From the NCBI RefSeq assembly GCF_029784165.1, contig NC_073696.1, forward strand, positions 3,844,001 to 3,908,000: 64,000 bases of DNA, given 5' to 3'. The first letter of the stretch is position 1, and the number at the start of each line of letters is the position of its first letter. Made by a program: the position numbers and the translations under genes. Source of the DNA: Wyeomyia smithii (taxonomy: Eukaryota; Arthropoda; Insecta; Diptera; Culicidae). The notes beneath the pieces were generated by a model that was given only the letters and a program-made list of their open reading frames with translations, was not told the origin of the DNA and made no database searches. Of the stretch, positions 20,183 to 31,900 are shown in pieces.

Positions 20183-21976
20183 ATGTTGAGTCATCGAGAA
20201 AATTGACCAAACTTAATTGTCTCAACACTACTTCGTCCTCAACGACATCTAATCAATCAATCCCCCATAAACCACTTATGTCCGAAACATGACAATAATC
20301 TTTTCATTTCAGTTTCAACCACTAATGCCTATCTTTCCTTTTTATTGTTACGCGTTTTTTATTTTGACGCTTGGTTGTCTGCTATGATCCGTGAAAAGAT
20401 AGCGTATCGATTACCCGGCACCACCATCAACTTGTTAGCCAGCGTGTCGCAGCGGTATATGTGGTTCAAGGACCTCATTCGGCGAAGCCTTTTGAGCAAT
20501 TTGAAACCTAGAATAATTTCGCATTAAAAAAGGCGAAAGAATCTCCATCGCAGCCAGTAAGTCTCCGCCGGATGCCAGGTGGGCTGGCATGACTCATCCG
20601 CACCAATCGGTTCTCATCAAATCGCCATAAACACCATACCGTGGACAGTTTCGCGATTATCGGGCCATGCGTCGGTATATCACGTTTCTCAATGACATTT
20701 ATTGATTTGACGTGATTCTGGGGTTACACGGAGAGTTGAAAAAAATAGCAAGCGGTGAGTCGGGTTCGCTTAACTTTCCATTTTTTGGCAATTTTAGTAA
20801 CTTTTCTCAAATGTTGATACATGAATTTAAAATTCTTTGTAAATAGCCAAGTACTAGTCATTCTTACATCGTAAGGTGAATGAACGATTGATTTGTTTTT
20901 GTACTTTCTACAAGGTTATGTTTATTTATGTACTCTTAAAGCGCGAAGTGTTTACGTCAAACATAACCAACCGGTTAATTTTTTGCCGGATGGTCATAAA
21001 TCGGATTGCCAGGCGTCAACATATTGAGGAACTGAACCACAGTAAAAATAACTTTTTATTCGAATTCGCGTATTCTAGGTTAATGTTATTTTATTTGGAT
21101 GACTCATGTTTACAGTACGCCGTTTAGGATAATGTCCTCATTAGTACGCTCGACGTTCTAGTTGTTTTTGGTTCAATCACACATTAACACATATTTTATC
21201 TTTGGACTGCTGACAAATCAGTACACCCGGATCAAGAATTACTGACAAACAAGTGGTATGACCTGCCCCATTTGCATATTTGAAACAAGTGAGTCAACTG
21301 TCATTATGGCTAGGTTGATGCGAAAATTGCAGACTTTGAATATATTTTTTTACTGTTGCGAAGGAAAATACTCTTTTATAATAATTTACGAGTGAAATAA
21401 ACAGCTACCGGTGAGATCATAGAAATAAATTGCCAAAAACTAGCAGGCTACTGTCGCGCTTCAGGTGTCTAACGATCGCATTAATGTGCGTCGCGCGCAT
21501 TGAAATTTTCATTTGAATACAGTTTCCGACTTCTTCTGCAGATGGTCAACAAACACGGTGACATGATACCAGAAGCCTAACGACGTGAACGGGCGAAATC
21601 GATACCCGTCGTAAACCACGCCGCCAAACAAGTTAATAGATGTTCTCTCCCCATCGCGAACGCGCGCAACCGTTTTTGGGGGGGGATCCTGCCGAGCGGT
21701 GTGAAAAACGATAGGCAACCGCAAGTGACGAAATTGGTTGGGCTATGAAAACACTGCTGTATTCTCTGTTCATGAAACATTAAGCAATGGTTTCAAATTT
21801 AGCTGAATTTAACAATTTTTACCGACTAATGAGTCACACTAGGATAAAATTACAATAACGTAATCGAAATATTACGATAAGTTACTTTGATATCGCATTC
21901 AATTATTTACTTCAAGGCAACTTAAACATTGTTCAAATGAGTCCCGGCATGATGCTCAAAATTTGTCTTTTTCAAA
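20183..21976. other. Apparently low-repeat intergenic DNA
   Basis: No TE protein motif or internal repeat is obvious. A short open frame at 20345-20527 has no recognised domain, and its first codon is not ATG. A G-run lies near 21675-21685. This may be host intergenic or intronic DNA. Confidence 0.3.
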
Positions 21977-22002
21977 TCAATTTAAGATGAGTAGACAATA
22001 GA

Positions 22003-23640
22003 GAGAGGAAGCAAGCCATGACCGAAATCGGACGCACAAATTTTTCGCTCGCATGTTATATCCGAAGAAAAATTGTTTAATTTAGTTGTGCATGTGCGTT
22101 ATAGATGTTATCGCGGAGTGAGTTTATTTTCTAAATTTACAATTGTTTTAATTTTTGAAAAAGTTCGCGGATGGTTGTGCGAGGCCGTGATCAAGATTGG
22201 CCAGCTGGTTCCTGCTTTGAAATTATCACATTATTTGGTGATTTTCGGTTATTTTACACTTTAAGAATTGTTAAACATATATACAGGTGTTTTATTGCAA
22301 TGTGCTGAGTGCGAAAAGTGTGAAGTTCCACAAAAAAAAGTGAATTTAATTGTAAAAATTGAATATTATTGCGTTGCTTTTTAGATTCACCAAAGTGTTT
22401 ATTTTTTCTTGTTTTTTTTTCTATCGCTGTCTTGGCGACGGTTTGAAAGTGTGGAGTGTGTGGTGTTATTGCATACAATAAGGAGAGTGTTTTTCGAGCA
22501 GCTGCTCCACATGTGTTTCCCAGGAATCATATGCTTTGATTTTTTGATTGTTCTTGCCTTTTATTTGACCAGTTGTTTTACATAAAATCTTATATTTATG
22601 ACTAGTTCGGCACTTTGTCAACAAATTCAAAAATATATTCTGGCTAATATGTATATTTGTTTTTTTTTTTTAAATTGTTGAGGCTTTGGATGCATGGAAC
22701 ATTGCCAATTTTCATATTTATTAGGCGTATTAGGCGTACATCGTTAAGAGATAATCGACGTAAACGTCGAGTTCCTGCGCGTATGTGTCGGCCGGGGGGA
22801 TTAAAGCGGTTGTTCGTAACGCTTCGGTGTAAACGCGTATTCAGCCCGGGAGAGTTTTGCTGATATATGGACTTCCGGCGTGTGGTGATTTCGCGAAGTG
22901 AAACTAGATATTTCATCATATCTTTCTCATCTTCATCAACGTCAAGCCGGAGACTGCTCGCGCGTTGCATCTAAATTATTACATCGCAAATCGAAGTAGA
23001 TTTCGTTCAGTCGATAAATATCATTTCAACCTCCGCGTCGATACCTTCCATGAGGTCGTATTATCTACAGATAGATCAACAACGCGCAATAGTTTTAGGT
23101 ATAAAGAGCATCACCTTACGAGGAGATATACGGTAGTTTAAAGTTGTCTCGGTTTAGTCAAAGGTCCTGTATCCTCGCGTACGTTTTATTGTTGCGGTAT
23201 TACATTATCAAACTAAATAAGTTCGAATCACATTATGAATATCGTGGCGGATGTAATAAACTTGTAGGCGCGACACTTGTTCTGGAGAACCCGACATTCG
23301 AAATCAGCGCATCGTTTACCAAAACGAACCCTGCTGTATACCTTTCCCTTTCTCCAACATCCCAGTGATTTCTCGTGGAAGTGCAGAGGTGTTCTCGGCT
23401 TCCAATAAAGCGAGTATCACGTCAACATATTCCTATATAAACTCCTTCTTTGACCTGCATTCGGATGCGGCCGGCGCTGGTATTGCCTAATATAAAGATT
23501 TAGATCACCTGTTTTTACACATTGAGGATCCATGTTGGTCCCAAACATCATCTGTTGGTTCTTTGTGTAATTACAGCTGATCTGGCAATAACGGAGTAGC
23601 AACCGCGGGCGGTCAATCATGCTCATGCTCATGCTCATGC
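22003..23640 (+). mobile_element. Unidentified retrotransposed unit with 26-bp duplication and hexamer tail
   Basis: A 26-bp sequence beginning TCAATTTAAGATGAG occurs perfectly at 21977-22002 and 23641-23666. Just inside the right copy is a (CATGCT)n run of about four units at 23616-23640. A long perfect direct repeat plus a short-repeat 3' tail is the mark of target-primed reverse transcription by a LINE or its passenger. The 1.6-kb body has no clear reverse transcriptase. It contains a promoter-like GGTATAAAGAG near 23098 and a segment resembling 14080-14130. It could be a SINE-like element, a LINE 5'/3' fusion or a retrocopied non-coding transcript. Confidence 0.65.
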
Positions 23641-23666
23641 TCAATTTAAGATGAGTAGACAATAGA

Positions 23667-24180
23667 ATGGGTTCACTCCTTTTACGAAAATTGTTTACTA
23701 ACTACTTGATATCACCATCCGTATTTTTATTAAAATGCCATTAAAATATGATGCATCGAATAATTTGCTTGTTTACTTTTTGAAACGTTACTATTACTCC
23801 TGTAAATTATAAAATGCCATATTGATTACATGTAATTTCAGTCTCAATTTGCGTGGGGAAAGGGTTAAAGTGGAGATGGGAGGCAGCCTAAACATATACC
23901 CCTGCGTAAAAGTGCCTCTGACACCGAACGGTCTGATTCTACAAAAATTCGAGTTCATGACCAATTGCTTGTCAAAGTGGACTCTGTAACCTTGAGGCTA
24001 TGAGCTTCCCAACGAAATAGTTATACAATTCCTTTACCTAAATATTTCTTTTGACGTATCTATAGAGTATTTAGAGAAACGTATTCTAAAGTTAATTATT
24101 TTTCGTTCTATAAGGCATTGGGGTAGATGCGAACCGTACTCAAGAATCTGGCAGATAAAATCTCAATTAGATTGTTCGGG
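23667..24180. other. Non-coding stretch, nothing recognised
   Basis: AT-rich sequence between the retrotransposed unit and the mariner relic. No repeat or coding feature was identified. Confidence 0.3.
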
Positions 24181-24189
24181 GTTGCGAAA

Positions 24190-24560
24190 CTAGGTCCTTG
24201 CGATTTTTCTAATTAAAAATGCAACTTCAAGTTTGCAAAATGGTTACCTATGAATTATTTCAAGTTTCACCCATCACACTAGCTACAACTTTGTTCCATC
24301 TTTCTGGGGTTACGTTGAAAGTATTTATCTTTTAAGGTTAGCCACGAATCGAGCCATTTTTCAATGTCTTTATCTGAACAGCACTGCTGATCAGCCAAAC
24401 CATGCGTCATTGAATGGGACAAGTAATACACAGACGGCGCAATTTCTGCGGAATGTGGCTAGTGAAGTAGGACTCCGCTAAAACGTTTTTTTATAAGTTT
24501 TAACGATATTGACAGTATGAGAGCAAGCGTTGTCATGCAGTAGAATTATTTTTCGAACCT
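24190..24560 (-). pseudogene. mariner-family transposase relic
   Basis: The minus-strand conceptual translation begins ILLHDNARSHTVNIVKTYKK, the mariner LLHDNARPHxA block around the second catalytic aspartate. After frame changes it continues with MTHGLADQQ, DIEKWLDSWL and KDKYFQRN, which match the mariner C-terminal blocks (HxLAxxxF, ExVxxWLxxxIASKD, FFxxGIxxLPxRW). Stops and shifts are frequent and the N-terminal half is lost. Confidence 0.8.
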
Positions 24561-24569
24561 CTGGCAGCA

Positions 24570-25040
24570 GTACTGGCAGCAGAGCTATTGAGAGCAGAGT
24601 TGAATTGTCTGCTTGGTAAATGTTTACATTTCATGTGTTTTTTCATCAGTTTCATTGCTGAAACTAGTGTGTTTTATGTTAGTGGTTGCGTTGATATTCG
24701 ACCTCATTCCCAGTAAAACATATTCGACACCCTATCTTACGGCCGCTTTGAAAGTGCAGGAAAATGTCGCATGTGTGAATTGCAATGTCAGTTTTTTTCT
24801 GGTATTTTTTTTTATCTTCATCATACATTATTTATGCATTTGCTTATAAAGATAAGTGATATTTCCCGTACATACACGTGTATAGACCACTTTACGTGCT
24901 GATGTTGATTAGGATGGCGATACGATGTATGGAAAAATCAAATTTAAAGAACCGACCATGTACGTTTCGTTTATTTGCCCAACATAATAACCTGTGCAAA
25001 ATTTCAGCTTAATCAGACATGATATAGGGGTGCCTCAAAG
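24570..25040. other. Non-coding; possible transposon-associated sequence
   Basis: No gene is seen. Near 24990-25040 the sequence GCAAAATTTCAGCTTAATC and the following GGGGTGCCTCAAAG resembles wording common in culicine repeats, and leads into the minisatellite. Confidence 0.3.
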
Positions 25041-25044
25041 GGGG

Positions 25045-25195
25045 GCGGGACACGAGGCATATGGACGCTAGGCATATGGATGTTAGGCATAGTATGCTAG
25101 GCATACAGACACGAGTCATGATGGACGCGAGGTCGAATAGACGTGAGGCCAAATGTACGAGAGGCTGAATAAGCGAGAGGTCGAATACGATGTTG
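25045..25195. repeat. Degenerate minisatellite of GAGGCATATGGACG-like units
   Basis: About nine diverged units of 14-18 bp recur in a row, for example CGAGGCATATGGACG, CTAGGCATATGGATG, CGAGGTCGAATAGACG and TGAGGCCAAATGTACG. The open frames across it reflect the periodicity and are not genes. Confidence 0.65.
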
Positions 25196-25639
25196 TATGA
25201 TCGCATGAGATCCAATAATCGTGACTATGTGTCCCAGATTTGCAACAACCATTTCGCATCAGAATTTCTACTGAAAAATATGTCGCACGCTTGATGATTA
25301 ACATAAAGCGTCATACAAAGAATTATATATTAAACTCAGATATTTTTTACTCTGCGTATGTAGTGTAAATAAATTCCTAAAGAATTTAGGTTGAGCAACA
25401 TTTTTTTTGCGGCGAAGAGGCACTAAGCCGCCGTAGTTTCGGCAGTCCGAGCCGGCCGCAATCTTTTCTATCTTCCGATAATTATCGTCTCGCGATTGTT
25501 CTCTTTTATTTTGACACTTCGATTCCATCAGCGAGGAGTGAATCATCGTTTTGTAGAGCTGTTGGGAATTCAATCTCTGAGTGAAAATAAATTATTTCAG
25601 CGAATCTCCGAATTTACGATATTTGTTACAATTGACTGA

Positions 25640-28060
25640 AAGATGAAATTGACTCACGCGCTGAAAAAGGTCGAATGTTTATCGCCGATCACCATCATTG
25701 CCTAGAAGCATTTTACCGATAAATGTGGCTTGAGCCTCAGATCGTCTCTGCTCAAGAGTTCGCATTCCTAGAAGCCAATAGCGTTCAGTGTAGGCTGGCA
25801 GATTGGAAGGGTTGCACCAAGGGAAGAATCTTAGAGCATATCTTACAAATTTTCGTTGCACGGATTCAATTGTAGCAATCCAGGAACTGTGGAATGGGCA
25901 CCATACTACAGAGCAGAATTCAAGGATAGACCGCACCAGAGAGAAATACAGCGATCTAAGACAAAACGTACCGCGAAACTCGTTTGCTATCTTAAACATA
26001 GATCCGGACTGTCGATTAGCTTTACAGATAATTTCATTGTAGTGTAATTTGAAAGAAAGTGCGCTATCAAAAATTACTCCCAGATCTCTAATCTGTGTCA
26101 CTCTTGATAGAAGCTGACCGGACAAAGTGTATTCAAACAGGATTGGCTTCTTTATCCTATAGAAAGAGATGATACTACTTATCTGAATGCTTACTGAGAG
26201 CAAGTTCCTGGAACACCATTGGCTGAAAATATTCACTAGTCGCTAAAGCTCAGCGCAATCCGCAATGTTTCTCATAATTTTAAAAAGTTTCACGTCATCG
26301 GCGTACAATTTACGACAGCCATGCGGAAGAAGTATGATATAAACAACATGAATAGTAACGGTCCAAGATTACTGCCTTGTGGCACTCCACAGACATTTGC
26401 GAACTGTGCAGAAAACAGAACTTCTATCTTCACACAAAGTGTTCGGTTTATCAAATAAGACCCGAACCATTGCACAAGAGCAGATGAAACTCCAATTTTC
26501 TCGAGTTTGGCTAGGAATACTCTGTGGTCTACTCGATCGAACGCCGCTTTCAGATCAGTGTATACTGCGTCGATCTGGGCACCGTTACTCATGTTTCGCA
26601 AGCAAGTCGATGAAAACTCAACTAAGTTGGTTGTTATCGATCGTTTCGGGTAAAAAACATGTTGATCCGACGTGATGTATTGTTTGCAGCTGGCAAAAAG
26701 AGCGTCGTTAACAATCATTTCCATCACCTTAGAGCATGCGCATCCAACTGGATGGAAATACGCATTGCCGAATAGATAAGTTGAACAACAGGCATAACGG
26801 GTGAATAAGGACGGAGGCACAACGTTTAAGAACGCACGACGGAATTCCATCTGGGCCAACTAGGATGATTTCAGTTTATCTATGGCAGCGATGACGTGAC
26901 GACTTATTATTTTAAGTAGGTTGAAATCAAAAACATCTCTAGAAAAGCCACTCAAAGCAGTATCAACTTGAGCATCGGAAGCAGTATGCTCATGAAAGTT
27001 GCGCTGAAAACTACGGGCAAACAGAATGCATTTATCAAACAGGGTCCTGCCGTGACAATCGCCAAATAACATATCCATTGGCAACCCTTCTTCTTTGCGC
27101 TTAGAATTCACGAATGACCAAAATAAACGCGGATTTCGTCAGAGGTTGCCCTGCATTCTGGAGGTGTACAGTTTGCAGAGGTAGCGGTTGTATGTTCTAT
27201 ATAAGTTACTGATTCGGTTGAATCGCAGCTTCGAAGCCGGGCAGCGCGCTTTGCAATAGTTTCGCAACACCGCCGCAGAGCGCTACGTCTTGAGATGACG
27301 AAGCCGAAAATTGGACCAGGCGGGTTTTCTTATTGGTCTTCGTGGAGGAACAATACGACCGGTTGAAGAATTGATAGCAGAGTTGAATACTCTATGGCAT
27401 CATTTTTTAATCCAGAGTTGTTCAATGGTGTCACTTATAGTAGCGTTTAGAAACAACTATTAGGACACCACCACCACGCGTCTTACAACTGTTGTGACGA
27501 TTGCGATCGCATCGATAGACAGTGAATAAACTCCCGAAAAGTTGTGCGGAGTCAATACGATTGTCGAGCCAGCTCTCGGTTAAAACAATAAAATCGTAGT
27601 CACATTCGGTAGCCGTCAAGAAAAAGTCGTCAATTTTGGTCCGAAGTCCACGCACGTTCTGGTAGTAAACCTGGAGTCCAGGGGAATCAGCCGGAAGGCT
27701 TCGTTTTGTAAACACTGGCGACGGGACGTCAGGTTGCCAAGGCTGGAAGTGCAGCACGGATCAGCGGTGGGAACAGATGTTACAGAATTATACTTGCCGT
27801 GAATAACGCAGGCAGGAAAGGCTCGACTACGGCGGGAAGGGGGGTCGGAGACTTCCATAGTACATGAGTTAGTGCATCCCAGTGTCTCGTTGGCGGGTTG
27901 TACAGCATCGGATGAAAAATCGGTATGTGGACTAGATCACGGAAGCTGATCAGGTGATCAGATACGCGCGTTATTGGTCTACAAAAATTCGGGTTATTGG
28001 ATGATGCACAGTAAGAAGGAAAACCGACAGTCGTTCTTCCAGTGGATTCATTGTGCATCT
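25640..28060 (-). mobile_element. Broken Jockey/CR1-like LINE
   Basis: A minus-strand LINE with recognisable endonuclease and reverse-transcriptase blocks in the right order but interrupted by frameshifts, a stop and a large internal deletion. The 3' limit is uncertain and no clear tail or target duplication was found. It lies directly before the unclassified sequence that precedes the satellite array. Confidence 0.8.
25679..27757 (-). pseudogene. LINE endonuclease-reverse transcriptase, decayed
   Basis: Blocks from 5' to 3' on the minus strand: an endonuclease start with VYYQNVRGLRTKIDDFF and VLTESWLD (27431-27757); then a deletion of most of the endonuclease; linker sequence to 26860 containing FWSFVNSKRKEEGLP; reverse transcriptase with VYTDLKAAFDRVDH and CGVPQGSNLGPLLF (26290-26859); YADD near 26290-26310 in another frame; and the thumb and C-terminal region (25679-26236). 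The frame changes between the LGPLLF and YADD blocks, and a stop precedes the C-terminal block. It cannot encode an active protein. The wording is closest to Jockey/CR1-group LINEs of mosquitoes, by my own recognition. Confidence 0.85.
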
Positions 28061-28089
28061 TGTGTGGCTCGGACCCATCACGCAGTAGA

Positions 28090-28935
28090 AGAAACCATTG
28101 TTATGTATAGTCAGAACTAAGCTCAGCTAAGTTTGATGAAAAACTCACAGGAAAAAAACGACTCTTGAGGAAAGATGAAAAAAATCCCAATGAAAAATAT
28201 CAATAAAAATTTCATTAAACTCGATAAAAGAACTACATCTGAAATGAATAAATTAGACAGTAATTTTATAAAAATGTTCCTATTTTATTATTTTTTTAAT
28301 TGTCATTTTTGATCAGGTTAAAACTTTGCACAGACGTTCCTATGGACTAAGGATATCGTTTTGTGCTATTAGTACTTTTTTCGAATCTCGGCCTATTTGC
28401 GAAAAAGGTTTTTGCCAAAATGGTATTGATGACTACAACTATTTTTAGAGCCATATAGGTTTTTTGTTGCCATAGCTTTTATGTATTGCTATAACTGGTC
28501 CCCTACACCGCGAAAAAGAAAATTTTGACTTGGAACTACGTGTTTGTTTTCTATGCTGGGATGCATTCTGTAAAATTGGAAATTGAACTGGCAAATGTTC
28601 CGTCACACGATAACAATATCATATTCACATGATGGATAACAATTACCATATGTTGTTGGATAGATAAAATCTTAGACAATTTTGTAATGCTCTAGTTATC
28701 ATCATTATTTCATTGCTAAGCGGTAAAACTAGCTAAGAAGTTTCAAGGACAAATTTACGCGAACAATGAACGGACCTTTCCTCCCCTTTTGGCTATGCCT
28801 ATAGTTTTTAACAACTTGACTACCAATCACGTTGTTCTGTGTTTCACTTGGAGCAGTATCTCCCGTAAACTTCTTTAACACCCCATGCGCTGCAGCCGCC
28901 ATTTTCTTTAAATGAAATGAGCAAAAGTAACATTT
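28090..28935. other. AT-rich non-coding stretch, probably repeat-derived
   Basis: No coding sequence. Segments near 28370-28490 (for example TTTTTGCCAAAATGG and GATGACTACAACTATTTTTA) look like a dispersed mosquito repeat, but no second copy is in this window. Confidence 0.3.
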
Positions 28936-28939
28936 CCCT

Positions 28940-31900
28940 CATTTTCTTTTTTGGCCTTTTCTGGCCTTTAGAAGGCGATTTTGGCCATTCTGAGCTTAAT
29001 TTGGGATCATTTTCTTTTTTGGCCTTTTCTGGCCTTTAGAAGGCGATTTTGGCCATTCTGAGCTTAATTTTGGATCATTTTCTTTTTTGGCCTTTAGAAG
29101 GCGATTTCGGCCATTCTGAGCTTAATTTGGGATCATTTTCTTTTTTGGCCTTTAGAAGGCGATTTCGGCCATTCTGAGCTTAATTTGGGATCATTTTCTT
29201 TTTTGGCCTTTTCTGGCCTTTAGAAGGCGATTTTGGCCATTCTGAGCTTAATTTGGGATCATTTTCTTTTTTGGCCTTTTCTGGCCTTTAGAAGGCGATT
29301 TTGGCCATTCTGAGCTTAATTTGGGATCATTTTCATTTTTGGCCTTTTCTGGCCTTTAGAAGGCGATTTCGGCCATTCTGAGCTTGATTTGGGATCATTT
29401 TCGTTTTTGGCCTTTAGAAGGCGATTTCGGCCATTCTGAGCTTAATTTGGGATCTTTTTCTTTTTTGGCCTTTTCTGGCCTTTAGAAGGCGATTTTGGCC
29501 ATTCTGAGCTTAATTTGGGATCATTTTCTTTTTTGGCCTTTTCTGGCCTTTAGAAGGCGATTTTGGCCATTCTGAGCTTAATTTGGGATCATTTTCTTTT
29601 TTGGCCTTTTCTGGCCTTTAGAAGGCGATTTTGGCCATTCTGAGCTTAATTTGGGATCATTTTCGTTTTTGGCCTTTAGAAGGCGATTTCGGCCATTCTG
29701 AGCTTAATTTGGGATCATTTTCTTTTTTGCCTTTTCTGGCCTTTAGAAGGCGATTTTGGCCATTCTGAGCTTAATTTGGGATCATTTTCTTTTTTGGCCT
29801 TTTCTGGCCTTTAGAAGGCGATTTCGGCCAATCTGAGCTTAATTTTGGATCATTTTCTTTTTTGGCCTTTTCTGGCCTTTAGAAGGCGATTTTGGCCATT
29901 CTGAGCTTAATTTGGGATCATTTTCTTTTTTGGCCTTTTCTGGCCTTTAGAAGGCGATTTTGGCCATTCTGAGCTTAATTTGGGATCATTTTCGTTTTTG
30001 GCTTTAGAAGGCGATTTCGGCCATTCTGAGCTTAATTTGGGATCATTTTCTTTTTTGCCTTTTCTGGCCTTTAGAAGGCGATTTTGGCCATTCTGAGCTT
30101 AATTTGGGATCATTTTCTTTTTTGGCCTTTTCTGGCCTTTAGAAGGCGATTTTGGTCATTCTGAGCTTAATTTGGGATCATTTTCTTTTTTGGCCTTTTC
30201 TGGCCTTTAGAAGGCGATTTTGGCCATTCTTAGCTTAATTTGGGATCATTTTCTTTTTTGGCCTTTTCTGGCCTTCAGAAGGCGATTTCGGCCATTCTGA
30301 GCTTAATTTGGGATCATTTTCTTTTTTGGCCTTTTCTGGCCTTTAGAAGGCGATTTCGGCCAATCTGAGCTTAATTTTGGATCATTTTCTTTTTTGGCCT
30401 TTTCTGGCCTTTAGAAGGCGATTTTGGTCATTCTGAGCTTAATTTGGGATCATTTTCGTTTTTGGCTTTAGAAGGCGATTTCGGCCATTCTGAGCTTAAT
30501 TTGGGATCAGTTTCTTTTTTGCCTTTTCTGGCCTTTAGAAGGCGATTTTGGCCATTCTTTGCTTAATTTGGGATCATTTTCTTTTTTGGCCTTTTCTGGC
30601 CTTTAGAAGGCGATTTTGGTCAATCTGAGCTTAATTTGGGATCATTTTCTTTTTTGGCCTTTTCTGGCCTTTAGAAGGCGATTTTGGCCATTCTGAGCTT
30701 AATTTGGGATCATTTTCATTTTTGGCATTTTCTGGCCTTTAGAAGGCGATTTCGGCCATTCTGAGCTTAATTTGAGATCATTTTCGTTTTTGGCCTTTAG
30801 AAGGCGATTTCGGCCATTCTGAGCTTAATTTGGGATCATTTTCTTTTTTGGCCTTTTCTGGCCTTTAGAAGGCGATTTTGGCCATTCTGAGCTTAATTTG
30901 GGATCATTTTCATTTTTGGCCTTTTCTGGCCTTTAGAAGGCGATTTTGGCCATTCTGAGCTTAATTTGGGATCATTTTCTTTTTTGGCCTTTTCTGGCCT
31001 TTAGAAGGCGATTTTGGCCATTCTGAGCTTAATTTGGGATCATTTTCATTTTTGGCCTTTTCTGGCCTTTAGAAGGCGATTTCGGCCATTCTGAGCTTAA
31101 TTTGGGATCATTTTCTTTTTTGGCCTTTAGAAGGCGATTTCGGCCATTCTGAGCTTAATTTGGGATCATTTTCTTTTTTGGCCTTTTCTGGCCTTCAGAA
31201 AGCAATTTCGGCCATTCTGAGCTTAATTTGGGATCATTTTCTTTTTTGGCCTTTTCTGGCCTTTAGAAGGCGATTTTGGCCATTCTGAGCTTAATTTGGG
31301 ATCATTTTCTTTTTTGGTCTTTTCTGGCCTTTAGAAGGCGATTTTGGCCATTCTGAGCTTAATTTGGGATCATTTTCATTTTTGGCATTTTCTGGCCTTT
31401 AGAAGGCGATTTTGGTCATTCTGAGCTTAATTTGGGATCATTTTCTTTTTTGGCCTTTTCTGGCCTTTAGAAGGCGATTTTGGCCATTCTGAGCTTAATT
31501 TGGGATCATTTTCTTTTTTGGCCTTTTCTGGCCTTTAGAAGGCGATTTCGGCCATTCTGAGCTTAATTTGGGATCATTTTCTTTTTTGGCCTTTTCTGGC
31601 CTTTAGAAGGCGATTTCGGCCATTCTGAGCTTAATTTGGGATCATTTTCTTTTTTGGCATTTTCTGGCCTTTAGAAGGCGATTTCGGCCAATCTGAGCTT
31701 AATTTGGGATCATTTTCTTTTTTGGCCTTTTCTGGCCTTTAGAAGGCGATTTTGGTCATTCTGAGCTTAATTTGGGATCATTTTCTTTTTTGGCCTTTTC
31801 TGGCCTTTAGAAGGCGATTTTGGCCATTCTGAGCTTAATTTGGGATCATTTTCTTTTGTGGCCTTTTCTGGCCTTTAGAAGGCGATTTCGGCCATTCTGA

